64,000 nucleotides of DNA from NCBI RefSeq assembly GCF_001746915.1, contig NZ_MJGC01000121.1, positions 1-64,000 on the forward strand, written 5' to 3'. Each line of letters opens with the position of its first letter. Within the stretch, counting starts at the first letter, position 1. This stretch comes from Desertifilum tharense IPPAS B-1220 (GTDB lineage: Bacteria; Cyanobacteriota; Cyanobacteriia; Cyanobacteriales; Desertifilaceae). The translations under genes and the position numbers were made by a program. Below the pieces are notes generated by a model. It did not search any database and was not told the origin of the DNA. It saw nothing but the letters and a program-made list of their open reading frames with translations. This document shows, in pieces, positions 8,467 through 15,601 of this stretch.

Positions 8467-9183
8467 ATGACGCTTACCCCGTTCTACCTCATTCTCACAA
8501 TTGCCAATATTGTGTTTTTCACAGTTTTGTATTTGCTGGTTCCTCCCTTAAGAGATGCACTCTCTCGCGAAGACCAGTTTATGGAAAATTTAACCACTAT
8601 TTTATTTTTAGAAACCTTTTTTGTCGGTTTATATGCAACCCTTAAACTCCCTAATAAACAGCGGAGAAAACTTTATTTAGCCATTCCCATTGTTGGATTA
8701 TTAGGCTTTTTAAGCGAACTCAGCTTTGGCGAACGAATCTTTTACTTTGAAGCACCCGAAATTAATGGAGTCAAAATAGACGCCGTTCATGACTTCTTGA
8801 GCGTTATCTACATTTCCTGGTATCATATGCCCAATCGGAATGCAGTGGCTCTAGCTGTTGCCTTAATTTTCGGGACTATCCTGTTTTGGAATCGACGTTA
8901 CTTTGCCTTTAACAATCTCCAAAAGATTTTTCAAAACTTTTTCCCTTCCCGCTTTGTAACAGCGGCAGTATTATTTTCAGGGATGGGTTTAATCATTGAC
9001 TTAGAAATTGTTCATCATGACTTTCTCTTCTTTTTAGAAGAACTGTTTGAAATGAACGGCGGGTTAGCACTCCTTTTCTCTGCTTTTGCCATTCAAGTCG
9101 AACGAAAAGGCTATTTTGTCAGAACGCAAAAACAACTCGCCTACTCTCAAAACTTAGTCGGCGTGACTAGCATTCTCAAATAA
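8467..9183 (+). CDS. multi-pass membrane protein of unknown function
   Basis: This 238-residue protein has about five or six hydrophobic spans: residues 5-26, 45-60, 70-88, 130-150, 175-190 and 203-218. Acidic motifs lie at membrane edges (REDQFMENL near residue 36, SFGERIFYF near 90, ELFEMNGGLALL near 200). Similar acidic 'E-D-x-x-x-E' openings occur in an uncharacterised bacterial membrane family. No enzyme signature is seen. The ATG at 8467 is preferred over the TTG at 8437. It is convergent with dndD, with one base between the two stop codons, and lies inside the Dnd island. Whether it is a membrane partner of the system or a passenger is unknown. Confidence 0.6.
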   Translation: MTLTPFYLILTIANIVFFTVLYLLVPPLRDALSREDQFMENLTTILFLETFFVGLYATLKLPNKQRRKLYLAIPIVGLLGFLSELSFGERIFYFEAPEINGVKIDAVHDFLSVIYISWYHMPNRNAVALAVALIFGTILFWNRRYFAFNNLQKIFQNFFPSRFVTAAVLFSGMGLIIDLEIVHHDFLFFLEELFEMNGGLALLFSAFAIQVERKGYFVRTQKQLAYSQNLVGVTSILK

Positions 9184-9184
9184 T

Positions 9185-11254
9185 CTACAAATGCACGGGG
9201 ATTTCAACAATCTCCGTGTATTCAAATTCATGGCTACTCCGTTTAACCAAAGCATAACGTTCGCCTTGCCGTTCTAGCCAATCTTCCTCGCAGTTGGGTT
9301 TAGGCGAATGGTAGACTAGAAGATACTCTTTGCCAATGCGCGGGTTCATCTCGGTTTCGACTTCCCCGCGCCATTGAGTTTTGGTGACTAAAACGATTAA
9401 TTGATTGGCAAGTTGGGGTAAAGATTTGGCAACTTGGCGGCGATAGATTTCATCCAAACTGCCAAAGGGGGAATCCATGACGACGGGAAAGGTGCTACTA
9501 TTAGGCCCTAGGTGCAGGCGCGATTGACTCCACTCCCGCACTCGGTCGATAATACCGCCAATGAAGGATAAACACAGGATTTGATTTTCCCCAGTCGAGG
9601 CGGCGACGGGTAACTCAAAGAGAGAGGTTTTCTCGACGAGGGAAAGTTCGTATTTTTCGCTGAGTTTGGGAAGGTAGGGAGTAAAGGAAATTTGACTAAA
9701 GATTTCTTGTACCCGCTTTTCTAAGGAAGAACGGAATTGTTTTTCTAAGCGATTTTTAACTTCGCCAATGCGTTCGATAGCCTCTTGGGTGGCTTGGATG
9801 CGCCGCTGTGCTAAGGCTTGTCTTTCTTCGTTCATTTGCTGTTTGGCGACTTGTTTAATCGCTTTTTCAATGTCGCTATCTAGCATTTCTAGTTTTTGTT
9901 GATTTGCACCCGTTTCCCGTTGCAGTTCGTTGATTTTGCTATCGAGGCTATCGAGGCGTTTTTGCAGTCGTTGAATGTCAATATCGGGATAGGAAATTAG
10001 CTTATTGCGGATATCGTCGAGTTCGGTTTCAATTTGAGATAACTCGGTTCGCCATTGGGTAAGGTTGGCTTGTTCCCTATCGGTAATTTCCCAGAATTCT
10101 GAGGCTTGACGTTTGAGTTCATCGGTTTGTGCGGTGAGGCGAATAGCTGTTTCTTCAATATCTGCTATTCCCGCTTTTTCCCTCCAAGCTTGTACGAGGT
10201 GGTAAGCGTGGGAACCGTCGGTTAATTCTGCACCACAGATACAACGTTTTCGGTTGAGTAAGTCTTCGACAAAGGTTTTCTTAATTCCGGTGGGAAGTTC
10301 TCCCCGCTGGCGCATTCCTTCGAGGATGTCTTGGCATTTTGCGGTGGTATCGCCAAGTAGGAAAGTATAGGCTTTAGTTGAAAGGGTACGTTTAAGAAGG
10401 TCTTTGGCGGACTGCAATTGCTGGCGCAGGTTGGCTTTTTGAGATTCTAGGCGATCGCGCCGAGTTTGTAAATCTTCAATCCCGCCCGTTTCTAACAGTT
10501 GCGCTTGTACGGCTTGCTTTATTTCCCCATGATGCGCTAACTCTTGTTGTATCTCATTTTGGCGTTGAATCAGTTGTTCTCGCTGTTGTTCTAATTTCTG
10601 TTTCTCGGCGAGGACTTTTTGGGTTTGCGGGTTTCCAATAAGCTGAAGTTCGTCTTCGAGGGTTTTCACCGCCTCCTTGAGGTGACGCAGGCTGCGGTTA
10701 AAAACTTCTACCCCTAATAACTCTTTGGTGGCTTCAGCAATTTCGGCTTTCTTATCGTCGCGTACAATATGTTCGATGCGTTCTCCATCAAAGAAGAAGT
10801 ATTGATGCAGGCTTCCAGGTAAAATTCTGCCAATAATATCATCGGGGTGCTGGTGGGTTGGCGTCCAGCGTCCATCATCTCCGGCTACCCACATCCACAC
10901 CTCAGTTTTACCATATTCCACTTCTCCCATATCGCTGCGGTAGGCGCGACACAACCGTTTGAGGCGATAGCGTTGATGTTCTCGTTCAAAGGCGACTTCG
11001 ACAAAACAGTCTACAGGTTCTCTGGGTTCGACTTCGTTAATGGCGCGTTTGTTGACGAGTTGTTCGGGGGAAGCAAAGGCGGCGCTGAATTTTTCGTATA
11101 ATGCCCAGGTGAAGGCGTTGAGTAAGGTAGTTTTGCCGGAACCGTTGTTACCGTGGATTATGGTAATATTGCGAGTGCTTCCTGCAAACTGGATTTCTGG
11201 AGTTTTGCCATAAAACTGACGGAAGTTGCACAGTTGGATCGATGTCAGTTTCAT
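9185..11254 (-). CDS. dndD: DNA sulfur modification protein DndD (SMC/Rad50-like ATPase)
   Basis: DndD is the ATPase of the phosphorothioation complex and is related to SMC/RecN/Rad50 proteins. The Walker A motif GNNGSGKT is at residues 35-42. The Q-loop region has FFFDGERIEHIV. Long coiled-coil arms (about 185-290 and 370-500) flank a CxC hook (RCICGAEL, near 340) like a zinc hook. The C-terminal Walker B with signature loop is VVMDSPFGSLDE near residue 592. The 689-residue length is normal. Its ATG overlaps the stop of the preceding small gene (ATGA at 11251-11254), so the two are translationally coupled. The helicase gene lies upstream on the same strand after a repeat-filled spacer. Confidence 0.93.
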   Translation of the reverse strand: MKLTSIQLCNFRQFYGKTPEIQFAGSTRNITIIHGNNGSGKTTLLNAFTWALYEKFSAAFASPEQLVNKRAINEVEPREPVDCFVEVAFEREHQRYRLKRLCRAYRSDMGEVEYGKTEVWMWVAGDDGRWTPTHQHPDDIIGRILPGSLHQYFFFDGERIEHIVRDDKKAEIAEATKELLGVEVFNRSLRHLKEAVKTLEDELQLIGNPQTQKVLAEKQKLEQQREQLIQRQNEIQQELAHHGEIKQAVQAQLLETGGIEDLQTRRDRLESQKANLRQQLQSAKDLLKRTLSTKAYTFLLGDTTAKCQDILEGMRQRGELPTGIKKTFVEDLLNRKRCICGAELTDGSHAYHLVQAWREKAGIADIEETAIRLTAQTDELKRQASEFWEITDREQANLTQWRTELSQIETELDDIRNKLISYPDIDIQRLQKRLDSLDSKINELQRETGANQQKLEMLDSDIEKAIKQVAKQQMNEERQALAQRRIQATQEAIERIGEVKNRLEKQFRSSLEKRVQEIFSQISFTPYLPKLSEKYELSLVEKTSLFELPVAASTGENQILCLSFIGGIIDRVREWSQSRLHLGPNSSTFPVVMDSPFGSLDEIYRRQVAKSLPQLANQLIVLVTKTQWRGEVETEMNPRIGKEYLLVYHSPKPNCEEDWLERQGERYALVKRSSHEFEYTEIVEIPVHL

Positions 11255-11493
11255 TGCACCTCTTCTTTAATGATTTTGAGAATATCATCATTAATATTGC
11301 GGGGGTTGAACAGGTGCAGTTTATCCTTCTCGGCTTGTAAAACCCGTTCAATGATGCGGCGAATTTCTGGGGATGCACTCAGGATGGGTTCTTCAACATC
11401 GCCCACAGTGCGATCGCTATTATAAAGCGAGCGGTTTTCCCCGACAATGGCTGTCACGACGGTGGGTTTTCCCACGTTATATTGAAACGACAT
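11251..11493 (-). CDS. DNA modification system-associated small protein
   Basis: This 80-residue protein is translated just ahead of dndD, with a 4-bp ATGA overlap. It is acidic and helical towards the C terminus (PEIRRIIERVLQAEKDKL, then NDDILKIIKEE), with a beta-like N terminus. Small proteins of this size beside dndD are known in modification islands but have no assigned function. Tight coupling suggests a subunit made in stoichiometric amount with DndD, perhaps a DndE substitute. It is too short and too different from known DndE to be called that. There is no other recognisable motif. Confidence 0.6.
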   Translation of the reverse strand: MSFQYNVGKPTVVTAIVGENRSLYNSDRTVGDVEEPILSASPEIRRIIERVLQAEKDKLHLFNPRNINDDILKIIKEEVQ

Positions 11494-11500
11494 ACTTAAG

Positions 11501-11580
11501 TGCTGAGTAGAAAGTGCTGAGTGCTGAGTGGGTTTAAGAGTGCTGAGTAGAAAGTGCTGAGTGCTGAGTAAGAAGAGAGT
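11501..11580. repeat. GTGCTGAGT / AGAAAGTGCTGAGT repeats
   Basis: Four or more copies of GTGCTGAGT with AGTAGAAAGTGCTGAGTGCTG repeated twice at a ~33-bp interval fill the gap between the dndD operon and the helicase gene. This is the reverse complement of the CTCAGCACT repeat at 171-261. It contributes no coding sequence and probably separates two transcription units. Confidence 0.85.
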
Positions 11581-11670
11581 AGGGAGTTTAGAGTAACGCT
11601 ATGCAGAATAATGGAATTAGGGAAAAGGAATAAAGAGTTGATAGCTGTCAATTGTCAATTTTAACTGCCT

Positions 11671-13056
11671 CTAAACTTCTAGCAAACCGTATTGTTTCTG
11701 AAGTGCTAAGAGTTTAACTCTGGCTTCTCCGGCATTATCGGCTAAATCGGCGAATTCTACAAACCGCTTTAACTCTTTGCGGAGGAGGTTGCGTTCTACA
11801 TTCCAGGTTTGCCGATCCAATTGTGGGGGGAGGACTATCATATCAAATAGGGTAGCGCGTTCTTTGCCGGGGTGCGATCGCAATATCCTTCCCCGACGTT
11901 GAATAAACTGACGCGGGTTGCTGCTACTGGCGAGGATAACTGCATTTTGAATAGCAGGAATATCGACGCCTTCATCTAAACAGCGTATCGCCACTAAACC
12001 TTGTAACTCGCCGCTTTCAAATTGTCGCCGCAAGTCTTCTCTTTCACTCAAGGGGGTTTCGGCGGTATAGGTATTGACGCGATAGCCTAAGTCTTTCCCT
12101 AAAATTCTCGCGGTTTCTGCGAGTTGACGCTGACTTTCGGCTGACTGGCTGGTTTCAACGCTACCATCGCCACAATAAAATAAGGTGTGGCTAGTCTGCA
12201 AGCGGGGTTGCATAATTTGGCGCAAGGCTTGGAGTTTATTCTGCGCCGCCCCTACTAATCGCGCCCGTTGCATTAATAATGGAGTAAGCCGAGGATCGTT
12301 ATCTCCTAAGTTAGCACCTTCGGAAATGGCCCAACCAATACGGGTGGTGAGTCTGGCATAGGTTAAAGATTCGCTATCGGTTAGACTTACAAGAATCGGA
12401 TAATATAAGTAGCGGACTAAGGCCCCTTGGCGAATGGCATCGGCTAGGGTAAGTTCGGGTTGTAAGACGGAACCAAAGTAATTTAATACGGCTTCTGTAC
12501 CGGTTTCGTCAAAGAAACGTTCGGGGGTTGCGGATAAGCCGAGTCTTAAACCCAGGTGTCGCGGGAGGCTTTCTTCAAGTTTGGCGGAACCTAAGTTATG
12601 CACTTCGTCGCCAATGATGAGGGTTTTTTCGGGAAAGTAGGGAAGTTGCGACTGAAACCCTTCGCTTCTTAAGGTAGCGTTGGTGGTAATGACGGCGAGA
12701 AAGGGTTGGTTTCCGGCTAATACATTATAGAGTTGGCTGGCGAGTTGGGTTTGCCAAGTCCGAACATTTTCAAAGGCGAGAATGGGGGTAATGTTGCAGC
12801 GATCGCATTCTCTTGCCCATTGTGCCACAAGATGCCGATAGGGACAGATGACGATGAGGGCTTGTAATTGGATTTTACGATAAAGCGTGGATGCGATCGC
12901 TAAAGCGGTGATTGTCTTCCCGCTTCCCGTCGCCATCTTTAGGGTTCCCTTCCCCCGACTCGCAAACCAACTTTCTACCGCTTGTCTTTGGTACGTCCTC
13001 AACTGAAGCGTTTCAGGTAAGTGGGGAATACCTTGAGGAAGGGGTTGAGAGTTCAT
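11671..13056 (-). CDS. Dnd-type restriction DEAD/DEAH-box helicase
   Basis: This is a superfamily 2 helicase of 461 aa: TYQRQAV (Q motif), Walker A ATGSGKT (residues 42-48), DEVH in place of DEAH (150-153), SAT (175-177), and a C-terminal helicase domain ending in QFIQRRGRILR. It matches in size and layout the family annotated as the DNA phosphorothioation restriction enzyme, which accompanies dnd genes and is presumed to act on unmodified DNA. No nuclease motif is visible, so cleavage may depend on a partner or be absent. An XPB-like or UvrB-like repair helicase would be the alternative reading. The ATG is at 13056, with a 320-bp spacer upstream. Confidence 0.75.
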   Translation of the reverse strand: MNSQPLPQGIPHLPETLQLRTYQRQAVESWFASRGKGTLKMATGSGKTITALAIASTLYRKIQLQALIVICPYRHLVAQWARECDRCNITPILAFENVRTWQTQLASQLYNVLAGNQPFLAVITTNATLRSEGFQSQLPYFPEKTLIIGDEVHNLGSAKLEESLPRHLGLRLGLSATPERFFDETGTEAVLNYFGSVLQPELTLADAIRQGALVRYLYYPILVSLTDSESLTYARLTTRIGWAISEGANLGDNDPRLTPLLMQRARLVGAAQNKLQALRQIMQPRLQTSHTLFYCGDGSVETSQSAESQRQLAETARILGKDLGYRVNTYTAETPLSEREDLRRQFESGELQGLVAIRCLDEGVDIPAIQNAVILASSSNPRQFIQRRGRILRSHPGKERATLFDMIVLPPQLDRQTWNVERNLLRKELKRFVEFADLADNAGEARVKLLALQKQYGLLEV

Positions 13057-13375
13057 TTAAGATTTTGCACCAAGATGCCAAGGGGAATACAAGTGTTTGT
13101 CAGGAAGGAGATTCAAAGCCAAGGGTTCTGTTGAGGCGCGTCAAACCCCTATATATATGCGGGCACATTTTCCCATGATAAAAATATACCTGTTTTTTCT
13201 CGAAAAGTCTAGGGGCAACCTCAAAAAATTTCTGCAATTTTGAGCCAACAAACCCTTCAATTCACTAAACTGAAGCGATGAGCCAGGAAGCGGTTTTCCT
13301 GGCTGCGATCGCAAGTCTCGAAACCGTCAAATTTCCCTAACGTTCCGGCAAATCAATCGACCAACGAGCGTACAA
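13057..13375. other. non-coding spacer with a 9-bp-stem hairpin
   Basis: There is no gene here. A perfect stem-loop, AGCCAGGAA (13281-13289) with TTCCTGGCT (13296-13304) around a 6-base loop, lies 77 bp downstream of the RidA stop on the minus strand and could terminate that transcript, although no clear T-run follows. The rest is AT-rich and probably carries the helicase promoter. Confidence 0.5.
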
Positions 13376-14677
13376 TCAAAGAACTGCAACGCAATCAATT
13401 TCTACTAACACATCCTTGGGTAAACGAGACACTTCTACACAAGCTCTAGCAGGTGCTTTATCGGCATCAAAATAACGGGCATACACCTGATTAACCGCTG
13501 CAAAATTATTCATATCCGACAAGAAAACCGTCGTCTTTACCACATCTTGCCAGGTATAACCCGCCGCCGACAAAATTGCCTCTAGGTTCTGCATCACCTG
13601 TTCAGTTTGTCTAACCACATCATCCGTGTAAACAACTGTATTACTTCTCGGATCGATGGCAATTTGTCCCGAAACAAACAAAATCTCCCCCGTCGCCGCC
13701 ACCGCCTGACTATAAGGGCCTACAGGTGCAGGCGCGTGTTCTGATTGGACAATTTTATTGGGCATACCGTTAATATCTCCTAATGCTTTTTCTGTTGTAT
13801 CAGATTTTGAAGTTAATTCATCTGATTCATACATTTTACCATCTGGCATAATTGTATGATTGAAGTTAGCATTATCCCAAATAACCTTATAAGTTATAGC
13901 ATTTGTCAAATTTGCTCTTGTTAAATCAACATTACTTAAATTCGCATGAACCAAATTAGCTCCTTGCAAATTTGCTTTTTCTAAAATTACATTTTGTAAA
14001 TTAGCATTTTTAAGATCGGCATCCCTTAAGTTAGCTTGAGATAAATTGACATCTATCAAATTCATGCTATTTAGATAAGCATTCATTAAATGGGCTTTCG
14101 TTAAGTTGGCTTTTGTCAAATGAGCCAGCGTTAAGTCCACTTTTGAAAGATTTGTACAACCTAAATCTGCTTCTATAAAATAGGCTCCTTCGACATTTGC
14201 TTCTGTCAAAATAGCCCTACTCAAATTCGCTTGATAAAAATGAGCAGACCACAAATTTGCTTTTGTCAAATTAGCACCACTTAAATTGGCTTTATCTAAA
14301 ATGGTATTAATCAAGGAAGACTCAATTAAGTTTGCACCTATTAGAGTAGAGCTTTCCAGATTTGCATAGGAAAAGTGGGCTTTCGTAAAACAGGCATAAT
14401 CTAAATTAGCATGGCTTATCTCTGACCAAACAAAAATTGCTGATTCTCCCTTGGCATAAGCTAAATTTATTTCCTTTAAACAGGCTCTGGAGAAGTCAGT
14501 ATTGAATAATTCTGCCTGACTTAAATTAGCTTCAGTTAAATCTGCACCTGACAAATTAGCCTTGGATAAGTTTATCCCAGTCAAATCATAGCCTCTAAGG
14601 TCTTGTTCTCTTAAATCAATTCCTCTAAAGTCACGTTCACCCTTTAAATAACGTTCTTGAAGTTCCTTTGCTTTCAT
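13376..14677 (-). CDS. pentapeptide-repeat protein fused to RidA (YjgF/UK114)
   Basis: Residues about 15-285 are tandem pentapeptide repeats of the A(D/N)Lxx type (for example ANLSGADLTEANL), which fold into a right-handed quadrilateral beta helix. Residues 305-433 are a complete RidA domain starting MPNKIVQSEHAPAPVGPYSQ, with the conserved arginine region APARACVEVSRLPKDV. RidA hydrolyses reactive enamine/imine intermediates made by PLP enzymes. The junction is in frame with no stop. The repeat half is strongly AT-rich and the RidA half is not, so the fusion looks recent. An internal ATG with its own GGAG lies exactly at the RidA start. The ATG at 14677 is chosen over the TTG at 14686. Both domain assignments are firm; whether the fused product is made is not. 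Confidence 0.85.
   Translation of the reverse strand: MKAKELQERYLKGERDFRGIDLREQDLRGYDLTGINLSKANLSGADLTEANLSQAELFNTDFSRACLKEINLAYAKGESAIFVWSEISHANLDYACFTKAHFSYANLESSTLIGANLIESSLINTILDKANLSGANLTKANLWSAHFYQANLSRAILTEANVEGAYFIEADLGCTNLSKVDLTLAHLTKANLTKAHLMNAYLNSMNLIDVNLSQANLRDADLKNANLQNVILEKANLQGANLVHANLSNVDLTRANLTNAITYKVIWDNANFNHTIMPDGKMYESDELTSKSDTTEKALGDINGMPNKIVQSEHAPAPVGPYSQAVAATGEILFVSGQIAIDPRSNTVVYTDDVVRQTEQVMQNLEAILSAAGYTWQDVVKTTVFLSDMNNFAAVNQVYARYFDADKAPARACVEVSRLPKDVLVEIDCVAVL
13763..13783 (-). promoter_or_regulatory. internal ribosome binding site and ATG for free RidA
   Basis: On the minus strand GGAGATATTAACGGTATG precedes MPNKIV, which is the normal N terminus of a 129-residue RidA. 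The GGAG is 11 bases ahead of the ATG at 13765. RidA could therefore be made alone, as well as fused to the pentapeptide domain. Confidence 0.55.
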
Positions 14678-14760
14678 ATGATACAAATTGTAGAGGCAAT
14701 TAGTCTAGACAAGTTATGCTAGCTTAAAAACTGATACATTAACTCTTTGTAAACCCAAAA

Positions 14761-14881
14761 ACCCGCCTGGAGTTCAAACTCCAGGCTAATAGCTAAAGTC
14801 CATTAAAATGGACTGCAATCTTTATGTAGTCGTCTTTAGACGACTTGAGCTATGAGACAGGGGTTAAAACCCCTGGCGGGT
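14761..14881. repeat. 121-bp multi-hairpin palindromic repeat element
   Basis: The outer ends ACCCGCC (14761-14767) and GGCGGGT (14875-14881) are complementary. Inside are four near-perfect hairpins, each with a 2-base centre: 14766-14785 (arm CCTGGAGTT), 14797-14814 (arm AGTCCATT), 14828-14845 (arm AGTCGTCT) and 14858-14875 (arm CAGGGGTT). AGCTAAAGTC and GACTTGAGCT pair around the middle two. Elements of this design are dispersed in filamentous cyanobacterial genomes. No gene lies inside. The arrangement would fold as a cruciform or a structured RNA. Confidence 0.85.
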
Positions 14882-14978
14882 GATTGCAACTTAACATCTA
14901 AGTCGCGAAATTCTTAGAAGGTTATTAAAGATGAAACTGAGACAGAGAGCTACTTGGGTGATTAAACTAACAATTTTT

Positions 14979-15004
14979 AACTCAGCACTTTCTACTCAGC
15001 ACTC
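14979..15004. repeat. CTCAGCACT repeat pair
   Basis: Two CTCAGCACT units separated by TTCTA sit just past the Nudix stop codon. They are the same dispersed simple repeat as at 171-261 and 27900-27930. Confidence 0.75.
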
Positions 15005-15012
15005 CCTTGACC

Positions 15013-15441
15013 CTAGGGAAGCGGTCTAAACCCATAGTCCCGATAGCGTCGATAGTCGTGTAAAACTTGGTTGTGGTCAAAACAGAGATTTGTGGGAATT
15101 TTCCATAACTCAAACACCCCCACATCCTTCGCATCATCGGCTGCTGCTGGGGAACCTGTCGCCGTGGCAATGAAGACTAAAGAGATGGTATGCTGGCGCG
15201 GATCGCGAGTGGGGTCAGAATAGAGGTGAAACTGTTCGACTAACTGCACCTTTAGCCCCGTTTCCTCCTCAGCTTCGCGGATAGCCGCAGTTTCCACCGT
15301 CTCCCCGTAGTCCACAAACCCCCCAGGTATCGCCCAACCGAAAGGTTCGTGCTTGCGTTCTATTAAAACAATCGGACGATCGGGGCGGTCAATCAACTCG
15401 ATGATAATATCTACCGTAGGGGCAGGATTGCGATAAGCCAT
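15013..15441 (-). CDS. Nudix hydrolase
   Basis: This 142-residue Nudix enzyme hydrolyses a nucleoside diphosphate linked to another moiety. The Nudix box GX5EX7REUXEEXGU is intact: it starts GGFVDYGE, continues with seven residues, then REAEEETGL. The remaining fold fits small ADP-ribose or ADP-sugar pyrophosphatase-like members, but the substrate cannot be told. The frame is open further upstream to 15564, but those 41 residues are not conserved-looking, and the ATG at 15441 begins MAYRNPAPTVDII, typical for this group. It is divergent from malQ across 160 bp, which must hold both promoters. Confidence 0.88.
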   Translation of the reverse strand: MAYRNPAPTVDIIIELIDRPDRPIVLIERKHEPFGWAIPGGFVDYGETVETAAIREAEEETGLKVQLVEQFHLYSDPTRDPRQHTISLVFIATATGSPAAADDAKDVGVFELWKIPTNLCFDHNQVLHDYRRYRDYGFRPLP

Positions 15442-15601
15442 ATTCTCTAACTCTAGATTGGTGCAAGAGATGCGATCGCACTTCAGTATAGAATCCGTAG
15501 AAGTTAGTTTCAGGAAATCTACCGAGACGTTCGCACTGAATTCTCTGTAGAAGTCTACCCCCAAATTCGTAACTTCAGTCCAAACTTTAATTGTTAACTT
15601 T

